NCBI GenBank assembly: GCA_016197405.1
Contig: JACPVR010000015.1
Coordinates: forward strand, 1 to 64,000
Length of the DNA: 64,000 nucleotides
Direction: 5' to 3'
DNA from: Mycobacterium sp.
GTDB taxonomy: Bacteria > Actinomycetota > Actinomycetes > Mycobacteriales > Mycobacteriaceae
Shown here: in pieces, positions 17,924 to 27,364 of the stretch
Position numbering within the stretch: the stretch's first letter is position 1
Layout of the letters: each line of letters starts with the position of its first letter
The notes under the pieces: generated by a model
What the model saw: only the letters and a program-made list of their open reading frames with translations
What the model was told of the DNA's origin: nothing
Database searches by the model: none
Made by a program: the position numbers and the translations under genes

Positions 17924-18921
17924 GCACCCAAACCGCGGCCCGGCCGAAAACGGTCGCTGCCGGACTGCTGCACCGCGCCCGGGGACGCTACCTGTCGCCG
18001 TTGGCGTCCTTGCTGCTGTTCGTGGTGATGTTCGTCGCCGTCGTCGCCCGCTACGATTTCGCCAGCCCCACGCAGGTGTTCCTGAACCTGCTGGTGGACA
18101 ACGCCCACCTGATCGTCCTCGCAGTGGGGATGACATTCGTGATCCTCACCGGCGGAATCGATCTCAGCGTCGGAGCGGTGGTCGCACTGTCGACCGTCAT
18201 CTTGGCCACCACCTTGCGCGCAGGCTGGCCGATGCCGCTGGCGGTCGGTGTCGTACTACTGGTGGGGCCCCTGCTGGGCTTGCTGATGGGCGTGGTCATC
18301 GAGTACTTCGATGTCCAGCCGTTCATCGTGACGCTGGCCGGCATGTTCCTGGCACGTGGGTTGTGTTACGTGCTCAGCGTGGACACCCTGCCGATCAAGG
18401 ATCGCGCCCTTCGCGCGTTCGGACTCAACTACGTCTACCTCTACGAGGACAAGTTCATCCGCTGGACCGTTGTTGTCGCCCTCGTCGTCGCGGTGGTCGC
18501 CGCGTACGTCCTGCACCAGACCCGGTTCGGCAGAACGGTGTATGCCGTGGGCGGTAACCGGCAGTCGGCGCAGTTGATGGGCCTCCACGCCGCCCGGGCC
18601 AGGGTGTCGGTCTACGCGATAAGCGGTTTGTGCGCGGCGCTGGCGGGGCTGCTGCTCGCCGTACAGAAACTGTCCGGTTACAGCCTCAACGGTATCGGGC
18701 TGGAGCTCGACGCCATCGCTGCAGCCGTCATCGGTGGTGTATTGCTCTCCGGCGGTGTCGGATTCGTACTCGGATCGGTGATCGGTGTACTGGTGCTGGG
18801 TACGATCCAGACATTCGTCACGGCCGCGAACCTCGATTCGTACTGGACGCGGATCATGACGGGTGTGCTGCTGCTGGTATTCGTTCTCGTGCAGCGCCTA
18901 GTCGTGAGGAAGCCAGGATGA
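17920..18921 (+). CDS. yjfF: Sugar ABC transporter permease 2, YjfF type
   Basis: A 333-residue permease with GMTFVILTGGIDLSVGAVVALSTV near residue 70 and VIGGVLLSGGVGFVLGSVIGVLVLGTIQT near the C-terminus, the region diagnostic of the second permease of galactofuranose-type systems. ATG 17920 overlaps the upstream stop by 4 bp and its own stop overlaps the start of the lacI-type gene. It completes a four-gene ABC importer. Confidence 0.9.
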   Translation: MSTQTAARPKTVAAGLLHRARGRYLSPLASLLLFVVMFVAVVARYDFASPTQVFLNLLVDNAHLIVLAVGMTFVILTGGIDLSVGAVVALSTVILATTLRAGWPMPLAVGVVLLVGPLLGLLMGVVIEYFDVQPFIVTLAGMFLARGLCYVLSVDTLPIKDRALRAFGLNYVYLYEDKFIRWTVVVALVVAVVAAYVLHQTRFGRTVYAVGGNRQSAQLMGLHAARARVSVYAISGLCAALAGLLLAVQKLSGYSLNGIGLELDAIAAAVIGGVLLSGGVGFVLGSVIGVLVLGTIQTFVTAANLDSYWTRIMTGVLLLVFVLVQRLVVRKPG

Positions 18922-19946
18922 GCAGTCAGCCCACCCCGCCCGTCACCCCGAAACCGGTGATGGCCGACGTCGCACGCCTCGCAGGCGTCAGCCACCAAAC
19001 GGTCTCACGGGTCATCAACGGCTCACCCAGTATCAGGCCCGCCACCAAGGCGCGTGTCGAGCAGGCCATCTCCGAACTCGGATACCGGCCCAACACCGCG
19101 GCCCGGGCACTGGTGACCAGACGCTCCGGAATCATCGGGATCGTCGGCACCAACAGCGCGTTGTACGGTCCGTCGAGCATTCAGCGCTCCGTGGAAGAGG
19201 CCGCCCGCGCGGCCGGCTACTTCTCCAGCATGGTGCCGCTGGCCGAAGTGACCCAGGAGGCCCTACGGGACGCGCTGGATCATCTGGCGCGGCAATCGGT
19301 GGAGGCGATCGTGATGATCGCCGCGCAGGAAGACGCACTGGCGGTAGCACATTCGGCGGACGCCGGATTGCCGCTCATCGTCGTCGAGGGCGATCTGTCG
19401 GGTCGCGGGCTGAGCGTCGGCGTCGATCAGATCGCCGGCGCCCGGCAGGCCACCCAGCACCTCATCGACCTCGGCCACCGTGCCATCGATCACGTGGCGG
19501 GCCCGTTGACGTGGACGGAGGCCAAGGGCCGCCGGCTCGGGTACGAGGAGGCGATGCGTGCCGCGGGACTGGCGGCCCGGGAGTCGTTGGTGGGGGATTG
19601 GACCCCGGCCCGTGGCCACGAGATCGGCTGCGAGTTGGCCAGACGCGGGGACGCCACCGCGGTGTTCGTGGCGAACGACCAGATGGCGATCGGCGTCCTG
19701 CACGCGTTCGCCCAGAACGGGATCCGCGTTCCGGAAGACGTCAGCGTGGTGGGTTTCGACGACATCCCGGAAGCGGCATACCTCAACCCCGCGCTGACGA
19801 CTGTCCGGCAGGACTTCAAGGCTGTCGGACAACGCGCCATCGAATTGGTGATAGCGACGTTGGACGGGTCGGCGACCAGTGTCGCGCTGCTTTCCCCCGA
19901 ACTGATCGTCCGTGACAGCACGGCAAAACACCAGGAGGCCCGATGA
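18918..19946 (+). CDS. LacI family repressor of the sugar locus
   Basis: A 342-residue LacI/GalR regulator. The HTH VMADVARLAGVSHQTVSRVINGSPSIRPATKARVEQAI is followed by the hinge helix region LGYRPNTAARALVTRRSG, including the minor-groove-binding pattern NTAARAL. The effector domain resembles ribose-class binding proteins and ends with VVGFDDIPEAAYLNPALTTVRQDF. It is encoded inside the operon it probably controls, between transporter and catabolic genes, and three LacI-type operators lie at 14042-14156. L-arabinose or another cytoplasmic sugar is the likely inducer, so araR would be a fitting name, but the effector is unproven. Confidence 0.9.
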   Translation: MSSQPTPPVTPKPVMADVARLAGVSHQTVSRVINGSPSIRPATKARVEQAISELGYRPNTAARALVTRRSGIIGIVGTNSALYGPSSIQRSVEEAARAAGYFSSMVPLAEVTQEALRDALDHLARQSVEAIVMIAAQEDALAVAHSADAGLPLIVVEGDLSGRGLSVGVDQIAGARQATQHLIDLGHRAIDHVAGPLTWTEAKGRRLGYEEAMRAAGLAARESLVGDWTPARGHEIGCELARRGDATAVFVANDQMAIGVLHAFAQNGIRVPEDVSVVGFDDIPEAAYLNPALTTVRQDFKAVGQRAIELVIATLDGSATSVALLSPELIVRDSTAKHQEAR

Positions 19947-21610
19947 GCGCCGAAAAGTACACGGTAGGTGTCGATTTCGGCACACTATCCGGCCGGGCAC
20001 TGGTGGTGCGGGTCAGCGACGGACACCAGCTCGCCAGCGCCGAACACGTCTACGAGCACGGTGTCATCACCGATGCCCTGCCGGGCAGCGGTGTGCGGCT
20101 CCCGTCGCAGTGGGCGTTGCAGGTTCCTGAGGACTACATCCAGGTGCTGCGCACCGCCGTACCCCAGGCGGTCGCGAAATCCGGCGTCGACCCGAGCGAC
20201 ATCATCGGGATCGGAACCGATTTCACCGCGTGCACCATGGTGCCGGTGCGCAGCGACGGCACGCCCCTGAGCCAGCTCGGGGTGTTCGGCGACCGCCCGC
20301 ACGCGTACGGCAAGCTTTGGCGGCACCATTCGCCACAACCGCAAGCCGACCGGATCAACCTGGTGGCCGCGCAGCGCGGTGAGCGCTGGTTGCCCAGATA
20401 CGGCGGGCTGATCTCCAGTGAGTGGGAATTCGCCAAGGCGCTGGAGATCTTCGACGAGGATCCGCAGGTCTATCAGGCGATGGATCACTTCGTGGAGGCC
20501 GCCGACTGGATCGTGTGGCAGCTCTGCGGCAGCTACGTGCGCAATGCGTGCAGCGCCGGCTACAAGGGCATCCGGCAGGACGGCGAGTATCCGTCGCGGG
20601 ATTTCCTCGAAGAGCTGCGTCCGGGATTCGCCGACTTCGTGACCGACAAGCTGGATGCGCCGATCGGACAGCTCGGGGACCGTGCCGGGTCTCTGACCGC
20701 GCAGGCGGCCGCCTGGACCGGCCTGCCGGAGGGTATCGCGGTTGCGGTGGGCAATGTGGATGCTCACGTGACCGTTGCCGCGGCCGACGCGCTGGAGCCG
20801 GGACATCTGGTGGCGATCATGGGGACGTCGACGTGTCATGTGATGAATTCCGACGTGCTGCGGGATGTTCCGGGGATGTGTGGGGTGGTCGACGGTGGAA
20901 TCTCCGAAGGCAGCTGGGGATACGAGGCCGGGCAATCCGGCGTCGGCGACATCTTCGGATGGTTCGTCGAGAACTGCGTGCCCGAGCGCTATCACGTCGA
21001 CGCACGCCGCCGCGGCATATCGCTGCACGAGCTGCTCACCGAGTTGGCCGGCGCGCAGGAGGTGGGTCAGCACGGTCTGATCGCGCTGGACTGGCACAGC
21101 GGGAACCGATCGGTTCTGGTCGACCACGAGCTGTCCGGCGTCATGATCGGCCAGACTCTGCAGACCAGCTGTGTGGACATGTACCGAGCACTGCTGGAGG
21201 CGACCGCTTTCGGCACCCGGATGATCGTGGAAACGTTTGTCAGCAGCGGTGTCCAGGTCGACGAGTTGGTGGTGGCCGGAGGACTTCTCAAGAACGAGCT
21301 GCTCATGCAGATCTATGCCGACGCCGTGGGTCTGCCGCTGTCGACCGTGCCGTCGACCCAGGCTCCCGCGCTGGGCTCGGCGATACATGCGGCGGTGGCA
21401 GCCGGCGCCTTCGACGACGTCCCTGCCGCCGCCGGACGGATGGGCAGGCGAACCCGCGACGCGTACCTGCCGATTCCGCACAATGTCGCGGCCTACGACC
21501 GGCTGTACCGCGAATATGTCGCGGCTTATGACTGGTTCGGGCGTGGCAACGACATGATGCGCCGGCTCCGGCGCATCGGATCACCAGAACCGGTAGGAGC
21601 CGTGCAATGA
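19943..21610 (+). CDS. araB: Ribulokinase
   Basis: A 555-residue FGGY carbohydrate kinase that phosphorylates L-ribulose to L-ribulose 5-phosphate. The N-terminal phosphate loop GVDFGTLSGRALVVRV has the AraB-type GTxSxR signature. IGIGTDFTACTMVPV, SEWEFAKALEIFDEDPQVY and the C-terminal ATP-binding VVAGGLLKNELLMQIYADAVG fit AraB in order and length. It is coupled by ATGA on both sides (lacI and araD). The neighbouring araA and araD genes make the L-arabinose assignment secure. Confidence 0.95.
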   Translation: MSAEKYTVGVDFGTLSGRALVVRVSDGHQLASAEHVYEHGVITDALPGSGVRLPSQWALQVPEDYIQVLRTAVPQAVAKSGVDPSDIIGIGTDFTACTMVPVRSDGTPLSQLGVFGDRPHAYGKLWRHHSPQPQADRINLVAAQRGERWLPRYGGLISSEWEFAKALEIFDEDPQVYQAMDHFVEAADWIVWQLCGSYVRNACSAGYKGIRQDGEYPSRDFLEELRPGFADFVTDKLDAPIGQLGDRAGSLTAQAAAWTGLPEGIAVAVGNVDAHVTVAAADALEPGHLVAIMGTSTCHVMNSDVLRDVPGMCGVVDGGISEGSWGYEAGQSGVGDIFGWFVENCVPERYHVDARRRGISLHELLTELAGAQEVGQHGLIALDWHSGNRSVLVDHELSGVMIGQTLQTSCVDMYRALLEATAFGTRMIVETFVSSGVQVDELVVAGGLLKNELLMQIYADAVGLPLSTVPSTQAPALGSAIHAAVAAGAFDDVPAAAGRMGRRTRDAYLPIPHNVAAYDRLYREYVAAYDWFGRGNDMMRRLRRIGSPEPVGAVQ

Positions 21611-22320
21611 CCATAACCTCGGATATCAACGCGGTCGTCGACCTACTCCGCCAACAGGTATGCGATCTGCACACCATGCTGACCCACTACGAGCTGGTGG
21701 TCTGGACGGCGGGCAACGTCTCGGCCCGGGTGCCCGACCGCGACCTCATGGTCATCAAACCGTCGGGGGCCGAATACGCCTCCCTGCGGGCCGAAGACAT
21801 GGTGGTCTGCGATCTGCACGGCAATCTGGTGGACGGGGAACTGGCGCCGTCGTCCGACACCGCGGCGCATGCCTACGTGTATCGCCACATGCCTCGGGTG
21901 GGAGGCGTGGTGCACACCCATTCCACCTACGCCACCGCGTGGGCGGCGCTCGGTGAGCCCATTCCCTGCGTGCTCACGATGATCGCCGACGAGTTCGGTG
22001 GCGATATTCCGGTCGGCCCGTTCGCTCTCATCGGTGACGATTCGATCGGCCGGGGCATCGTCGAGACGCTGCGGGACAGCAGATCCCCTGCGGTGTTGAT
22101 GCGCAACCATGGCCCGTTCACCATCGGCCGCACCGCCCGCGACGCGGTCAAAGCGGCGGTCATGGTCGAGGACGTGGCACGAACCGTGCACATCAGCCGC
22201 CAACTCGGGTCCCCGCCTGCGATCGATGACGCCGACGTGACCGCACTGTTCGACCGCTACCAGAACGTATACGGCCAATCCGGCCGCCGTCCCGACGTCC
22301 CCCAGGAGAACCAGCGATGA
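21607..22320 (+). CDS. araD: L-ribulose-5-phosphate 4-epimerase
   Basis: A 237-residue class II aldolase/adducin-family epimerase that converts L-ribulose 5-phosphate to D-xylulose 5-phosphate, the exit to the pentose phosphate pathway. [19 protein letters not shown] is the phosphate-binding segment, [14 protein letters not shown] holds two zinc-binding His residues, and [11 protein letters not shown] provides the third. Overlapping ATGA junctions with araB and araA show translational coupling. Some members act on fuculose or ribulose phosphates, but the context fixes this one. Confidence 0.93.
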   Translation: MTITSDINAVVDLLRQQVCDLHTMLTHYELVVWTAGNVSARVPDRDLMVIKPSGAEYASLRAEDMVVCDLHGNLVDGELAPSSDTAAHAYVYRHMPRVGGVVHTHSTYATAWAALGEPIPCVLTMIADEFGGDIPVGPFALIGDDSIGRGIVETLRDSRSPAVLMRNHGPFTIGRTARDAVKAAVMVEDVARTVHISRQLGSPPAIDDADVTALFDRYQNVYGQSGRRPDVPQENQR

Positions 22321-23828
22321 TTGCGTCCCGTCTCGTCACCAGCCAGGTGTGGTTGATCACCGGCAGCCAGTCGATGTACGGGCCGGAGATCCTCGAGCAG
22401 GTCGCCGATCAGTCGCGACAGATCGCCGAGCGGCTCGACGGCAGTTCCGAGATTCCGGTGGAGGTGCGCTGGCTTCCCGTGGTGACCGACTCGGATCAGA
22501 TCGCGCGGGTACTCAGCGAGGCGAACACGTCGGAGGAGTGTATCGGTGTCATCGCCTGGATGCACACCTTCTCGCCGGCCAAGATGTGGATCCGGGGCCT
22601 GAAGTCGCTGCGTAAACCGCTGTTGCACCTGCACACCCAGTTCGGTGTCGAATTGCCATGGCACAGCATCGATATGGATTTCATGAACCTCAACCAGGCG
22701 GCGCACGGCGATCGGGAATTCGGCTATATCCAGTCGCGACTGTCCACCTCGCGCAAGACCATCGCCGGTCACGTCAGCGACGCGCAGACCCGCGGCCGCA
22801 TCGGGTCGTGGGTGCGCGCGGCGCTCGGCGCCGCGGAGTTGTCGACACTCAAGCTCGTGCGATTCGGGGACAATATGCGGGGTGTGGCGGTCACCGAAGG
22901 CGACAAGGTGGAGGCCGAAGCCCATTTCGGTGTCTCGGTGGACACCTACGGTGTCAACGATCTCGTCGAGGTCGTCGAACGCGTGCGGCCGGCCGATGTC
23001 GACAAACTGGTCCGCGAGTACGAACACACCTACCGGGTCGCACCGGAGCTGCTGCCCGGCGGCGACCGGCACGCGGCGTTGCGGCACGGCGCCCAGATCG
23101 AGCTGGGACTGCGAAAGTTTCTGGTCGATGGCGGATTTCACGCATTCACCACGAACTTCGAAGATCTCGGCGGATTGCGCCAACTGCCGGGCCTGGCGGT
23201 CCAGCGGTTGATGGCCGATGGCTACGGGTTCGGCGGTGAGGGTGACTGGAAGACCGCGCTGATGTTGCGCACCGTGAAGGTGATGGCCGAGGGGCTGCCC
23301 GGTGGGACGTCGTTCATGGAGGACTACACCTACGACCTGACGCCCGGTCGTGAGCGCATCCTCGGAGCGCACATGCTGGAGGTCTGCCCCAGTATCGCGG
23401 CGGCAACGCCGACGCTGGAGGTGCATCCGCTCTCCATCGGCGGTCGCGAAGATCCTGTCCGGCTCCGGTTCACGGCGGCACCCGCCGATGCCGTCATCGT
23501 CGGAATCTGCGATATGGGTAGTCGATTCCGCCTGGTGGCCAACGAGGTTCGAGTCGTCGAACCGGAAGAGGAACTGCCGAACCTGCCCGTGGCGTGCGCG
23601 GTATGGGAACCCATGCCCTGCTGGTCCACCTCGGCGGAGGCCTGGCTGATGGCGGGCGCGCCGCACCACACCGTGTTGACCACCGCCGTCGGCACCGAGG
23701 TGATGGACGATTTCGCCACCATGACCGACACCGAGCTGCTCATCATCGACGCGAATACGACGGTGCGCGGTTTCCAGCACGAACTCAAGTGGAACGATGT
23801 GTATCACCATGTCGCCGCCGGCCTTTGA
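22317..23828 (+). CDS. araA: L-arabinose isomerase
   Basis: A 503-residue enzyme converting L-arabinose to L-ribulose (and slowly D-galactose to D-tagatose). [22 protein letters not shown] at the N-terminus is the classic AraA opening. [32 protein letters not shown] and [10 protein letters not shown] (metal-binding Glu residues) follow in order, with the C-terminal HHTV and [15 protein letters not shown] regions. The length matches E. coli AraA. Gene order is araB-araD-araA. Confidence 0.96.
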   Translation: MIASRLVTSQVWLITGSQSMYGPEILEQVADQSRQIAERLDGSSEIPVEVRWLPVVTDSDQIARVLSEANTSEECIGVIAWMHTFSPAKMWIRGLKSLRKPLLHLHTQFGVELPWHSIDMDFMNLNQAAHGDREFGYIQSRLSTSRKTIAGHVSDAQTRGRIGSWVRAALGAAELSTLKLVRFGDNMRGVAVTEGDKVEAEAHFGVSVDTYGVNDLVEVVERVRPADVDKLVREYEHTYRVAPELLPGGDRHAALRHGAQIELGLRKFLVDGGFHAFTTNFEDLGGLRQLPGLAVQRLMADGYGFGGEGDWKTALMLRTVKVMAEGLPGGTSFMEDYTYDLTPGRERILGAHMLEVCPSIAAATPTLEVHPLSIGGREDPVRLRFTAAPADAVIVGICDMGSRFRLVANEVRVVEPEEELPNLPVACAVWEPMPCWSTSAEAWLMAGAPHHTVLTTAVGTEVMDDFATMTDTELLIIDANTTVRGFQHELKWNDVYHHVAAGL

Positions 23829-23842
23829 TCGGAACCGGACAC

Positions 23843-24850
23843 ATGATCGCAGCACGGCTGCACGCTGTCGGCGATCTGCGGGTCGCTTCCGAACGCGATC
23901 CTTCTGACCCACCCGCGGGATGGTCACTGCTTGCGGTTACCTCGGTGGGGATCTGTGGTTCCGACCTGCATTGGTTCACCGACGGCGGCATAGGGGAGAA
24001 CAGGATCGAGCGACCCGTCGTACCGGGGCACGAGTTCGCGGCCCGCGCCCTCACCGGTCCCTATGCCGGCCGGCGCGTCGCGGTCGATCCCGCGATCCCG
24101 TGCCGATCGTGCGAGATGTGTCGCATGGGATATCACAACCTTTGCCCGACAGTGCAATTCGCTGGACACGGCACGGTAGACGGTGCGCTTCAGGAATACC
24201 TGGTGTGGCCGGACCACCTGTTACACGAGTTGCCCGACGAGCTCAGCGATGATGCGGGCGCTCTCCTCGAACCGCTCGGTGTCGCCATTCACGCGGTCGG
24301 TGTCAGCCACCTGCGCCCGGGCGCCGACGTGCTGGTGGTCGGTGCCGGACCGATCGGTGTGCTCGCGGTCCAGGTGGCCCTTCGCGGCGGGGCGTCGCGG
24401 GTCTTCGTCACCGAGCCACTGGCGCACCGCCGGACCAGTGCGCTGCGCGCCGGCGCGTCGCAGGTGTGGTCGCCGGCCGAGGCGCCCGACGCGGTCGCCG
24501 ATGCCACGAGCGGGCGCGGCGTCGATATCGTGATCGAATTGGCCGGCACCGACGCCGGTATTGCCACCGCGGTGACGGCTGCGCGACCCGGGGCGCGAAT
24601 CGCGCTGGCCGGCATCCCGTCGGAGGACACCTCGTCATTCCCGGCCGCGGCGGCGCGCCGCAAGGGCTTGACGTTCGCCATGGTGCGGCGCATGAAAGAC
24701 ACCTACCCGCAAGCCATAGCGCTGGCCGCCGGTGGCGTCGATCTGGACCTGTTGGTCACCGAACGCTATCCACTTCTGGAGGCGGCCACGGCATTCACCT
24801 CGGCCGCACAGCGCAGTGGCGACAAGGTCGTCGTGGCGGTATCGGACTGA
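23843..24850 (+). CDS. Zinc-dependent polyol/sugar dehydrogenase
   Basis: A 335-residue medium-chain dehydrogenase of the sorbitol/idonate dehydrogenase group. Catalytic zinc ligands are in GICGSDLHWF and GHEFAARAL. The structural zinc loop PCRSCEMCRMGYHNLC has all four cysteines. The nucleotide fold is VLVVGAGPIGVLAVQVAL. It starts 14 bp after araA, so it belongs to the arabinose operon. Likely substrates are L-arabinitol or another polyol feeding the pathway; L-idonate or galactitol oxidation are alternatives. It converges with the GAF-EAL gene across a gap of only 12 bp. Confidence 0.85.
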   Translation: MIAARLHAVGDLRVASERDPSDPPAGWSLLAVTSVGICGSDLHWFTDGGIGENRIERPVVPGHEFAARALTGPYAGRRVAVDPAIPCRSCEMCRMGYHNLCPTVQFAGHGTVDGALQEYLVWPDHLLHELPDELSDDAGALLEPLGVAIHAVGVSHLRPGADVLVVGAGPIGVLAVQVALRGGASRVFVTEPLAHRRTSALRAGASQVWSPAEAPDAVADATSGRGVDIVIELAGTDAGIATAVTAARPGARIALAGIPSEDTSSFPAAAARRKGLTFAMVRRMKDTYPQAIALAAGGVDLDLLVTERYPLLEAATAFTSAAQRSGDKVVVAVSD

Positions 24851-24862
24851 CGTGGTGGTGCT

Positions 24863-26158
24863 TTAGGCGCCCCGACCGTCCTGGGCGCCGAAAAGCTCCG
24901 TTGCGCTGCACGGCCGCCCCAGAAAGAAACCCTGCCCGCGCGGAATTCCGAGGCGCTGAACCACCTCTTTTTGTTCGGCGTTCTCGATCGACTCCGCCAC
25001 CGGAAACGCTCCGAGTTCGGCGGCGAACTGCACTATCGAGGCCGCGAGTGCTCGTTTGACCGAATCGTGTTCGATACCACGGATGAACTCACCGTCGAGC
25101 TTGATGATCTCGGGCCTTATCCGCAGGATCTGCGTGAAGCTCGCGAACCCGGCTCCGGCATCGTCGACGGCAAGCAGGATCCCCTTGTCCCGCAACGGTT
25201 TGAGACCCTCGTTGAGGTCCTCGGGGAAGCGCTCGTGTTCGGTCAACTCCAGGACGAGCTGGCGGTCCGTCGACAGCAGGATGTCTTGGACCTCGGCGTT
25301 GAGCGCCGCCAACGGGCTCAAATTCACCCCGACGTCGAACTCGTCGGGGATGTCGCGGGCGGCGTCGAGGATGGTGTGCAGTGCCGCCAGCTCGAGTGCG
25401 ATACCGCGCCCCACCCGACGGGCTTCCCGGAACCAACTGGCGGTGTCCATGTCCGCTGTCTGTGGAAATCGGCATAGTCCTTCGAACCCAAGGGTTATGC
25501 CGGTGTGCAGGTCGACGACGGGTTGGAACACGGCACGAAAGCTCGTCGCGTTGTCCAACAGGTCGTCGACACGTCGTGTGATGAAGTCGGTCCGGGCAAG
25601 ATTCGGGATCAAGAAAGAGGCCAGAAACTGAGTCGTGGGTGAATCGTCAGGAGTGGCTGGGTCTTCGAGCAGATCTGCCAGCAGGCGGCGCATTTCGGAA
25701 TGAGAACCGATCAACGCCGAGACGAAGCGACCCATCGAAGCGATACCGGCGACATCGAGGGGACTGAAGGCGTCGGGTGCGCTTGCCATGACGTTCAGCG
25801 CGCCCAGAGCCGTGTCCTGGTGATACAGCGGGATCGCCACCCAGGACCGGATGCCCAGATCCGATGCCAGTTCACACATCTGTGGGTTGAGCCGTGGATC
25901 GGTCGTGGCGTCGCCACTGCACTGCGGTGTCTGGGTCTGCAATGCGAGCGCCTGGAAAGTACCGCGGGCGGGCACGGCGTTGCCCAGCAACGGTTCCGAT
26001 ACGCCACATGCGGACACGACGGTCAGGTAGTCGTCGGTGCACAAGCTCACCGCCGCCCCGTCGGCTTTCGGCGCGAAGACGCAGGCCTGTTCGGCGACTC
26101 TGGCCAACAGGGATGCCGGATCGATCGACGCGGTGAGCGCCGCGATCAAATTCTTCAT
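24863..26158 (-). CDS. GAF-EAL c-di-GMP phosphodiesterase
   Basis: A 431-residue soluble protein: GAF-like sensor domain (about residues 10-150, including WVAIPLYHQDTALGALNVM) and C-terminal EAL domain (about 205-425). The EAL signature reads EGL (FEGLCRF). Other catalytic positions are present: the Asn in VNLSP, Glu in LELTEHE, the DD pair in AVDDAGAGFASF, Lys in IIKLDGEFI, Glu in AESIENAEQ, and Gln-Gly in RGQGFFLG. It probably hydrolyses c-di-GMP under control of a GAF ligand or redox signal. GAGGA precedes the start. A GGDEF protein is encoded 13 kb away. No partner gene is coupled to it. Confidence 0.88.
   Translation of the reverse strand: MKNLIAALTASIDPASLLARVAEQACVFAPKADGAAVSLCTDDYLTVVSACGVSEPLLGNAVPARGTFQALALQTQTPQCSGDATTDPRLNPQMCELASDLGIRSWVAIPLYHQDTALGALNVMASAPDAFSPLDVAGIASMGRFVSALIGSHSEMRRLLADLLEDPATPDDSPTTQFLASFLIPNLARTDFITRRVDDLLDNATSFRAVFQPVVDLHTGITLGFEGLCRFPQTADMDTASWFREARRVGRGIALELAALHTILDAARDIPDEFDVGVNLSPLAALNAEVQDILLSTDRQLVLELTEHERFPEDLNEGLKPLRDKGILLAVDDAGAGFASFTQILRIRPEIIKLDGEFIRGIEHDSVKRALAASIVQFAAELGAFPVAESIENAEQKEVVQRLGIPRGQGFFLGRPCSATELFGAQDGRGA
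24866..24889. terminator. Hairpin at the dehydrogenase/GAF-EAL convergent junction
   Basis: GGCGCCC pairs with GGGCGCC (7 bp) around a 10-base loop, 15 bp past the dehydrogenase stop and inside the last codons of the EAL gene. It can act on either strand. Confidence 0.5.
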
Positions 26159-26513
26159 CGAAAATCCTCGGTTGCGTGGCGGCCCCTTGGACGTTGCCGT
26201 ACAACACGAGAATGTTTCCGACGGCGCTGCCGGGAGCGACTTAGCTTGGGGCGATCCTAGCCGCTCGTCTCCCGTGGTGGTCTCAAACGCACTGACGAGT
26301 TGTTTGCTGCCAGGCGCCCGTGCGCCGGCTGGGTCCAGGATCTTCCTCGAGTATTCGGCGCGGCGTACCGGTGCACCGCATCTACAGTGTTACCGAGCCG
26401 GTTGTGTGCCCACGTTCTCGTCTTGTAGTGACCGAGACCTGGCTTGCAGTTGGGTGTTTGGACGCCGGGTACATCGGGGCCCGCGATGACAGCTTCGTCG
26501 AAGGAGCGCCGCC
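26159..26513. other. Gene-free divergent region
   Basis: A 355-bp gap between the GAF-EAL gene (minus) and the cysteine hydrolase gene (plus). It must hold both promoters. I found no convincing -35/-10 pair and only a short hairpin, GGCGC-CCGT-GCGCC at 26313-26326. No reading frame in it looks protein-like. Confidence 0.5.
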
Positions 26514-27161
26514 ATGCAATGCAATCGCAGCGATACCGCCGTGGTGATGATCGACCCGCAGAACGACGTCCTGAGCCCGCAGGGCACGAGTTGGGACGTC
26601 GTCGGCGCCAGTGTCGTCGAGAACGGCACCGTGCAACATCTGCTGGAGATCTTCGAGGCCGCCAAGAGCCGTGATTACTACGTCGTGATATCTCCGCACT
26701 ATTTCTATCCCACCGATCACACCTGGCTGTTCAACGGACCGCTGGAGTCAAACGAATTACAGACCAACACCTTCGCGCGGTCCGGTGCGCTGAGCCTCGA
26801 CGGTTTTGCCGATTCCGGCGCGGACTGGCTCGAGGAATTCAAGCCGTACATCAACAATGCCAAGACGGTGGTGGCCAGCCCGCACAAAGTGTGGGGACCG
26901 ACCACCAACGACCTTGTTCTGCAACTGCGCAAGCGCGGGATCTCCCGCGTCATCCTGTGCGGCATGCTGGCGAACATCTGCGTCGAATCGCACCTGCGAG
27001 AGTTGTTGGAGAACGGCTTCGAGGTGTACGTGGTTCACGATGCCACGGCTGGTCCGCGCCACCCCGATTGGGGCGATGGCTACCAGGCGGCGTTGATCAA
27101 TTACCGATTCCTGGCTCACGCGGTGGTGTCCACCGACGAGATCGTGAGTGCGATGTTGTGA
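26514..27161 (+). CDS. Isochorismatase-like cysteine hydrolase
   Basis: A 215-residue single-domain hydrolase with the catalytic triad of the cysteine hydrolase family: Asp in VVMIDPQND, Lys in VASPHKVWG and nucleophile Cys in GMLANICVES. The family cleaves amides or C-N bonds (nicotinamidase, N-carbamoylsarcosine amidase, YcaC-like) or isochorismate. FYPTDHTWLFNG suggests an enlarged active-site lid, but no substrate can be named. It is preceded by GAAGGAG (26497-26503) and stands alone, between divergent and unrelated genes. Confidence 0.85.
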   Translation: MQCNRSDTAVVMIDPQNDVLSPQGTSWDVVGASVVENGTVQHLLEIFEAAKSRDYYVVISPHYFYPTDHTWLFNGPLESNELQTNTFARSGALSLDGFADSGADWLEEFKPYINNAKTVVASPHKVWGPTTNDLVLQLRKRGISRVILCGMLANICVESHLRELLENGFEVYVVHDATAGPRHPDWGDGYQAALINYRFLAHAVVSTDEIVSAML

Positions 27162-27364
27162 GTCGCCGGCGTCTTCAAACGTGGTCTTGGCCACATTGGC
27201 AACTGATTTCGTAGCAACCTAACACCATGTCACAGGATTGAAACCTGCGGCAGGCGGCTCAACTGCAACGGATTCCGTAGGCTTGTCTTCGGCGTCCCGC
27301 AACGACGCGGCAGTACGACGCCTGTCCGCCGGCAACAGTTCCGACCTGGAGGCTCCAGCTAATC

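Noticed and set aside
16630..18921. Long frame covering both YtfT and YjfF genes that ends as YjfF
   Set aside because: The first two thirds are an out-of-frame reading of ytfT; the true gene begins at ATG 17920 with an ATGA overlap.
19985..21481. Antisense frame of 498 codons in araB
   Set aside because: A shadow of the well-supported FGGY kinase.
22257..23927. Antisense frame of 556 codons in araA
   Set aside because: araA is unmistakable on the plus strand; this frame lacks motifs.
27181..27194. GTGG...CCAC hairpin after the cysteine hydrolase
   Set aside because: A short stem with little room for a loop; could arise by chance.
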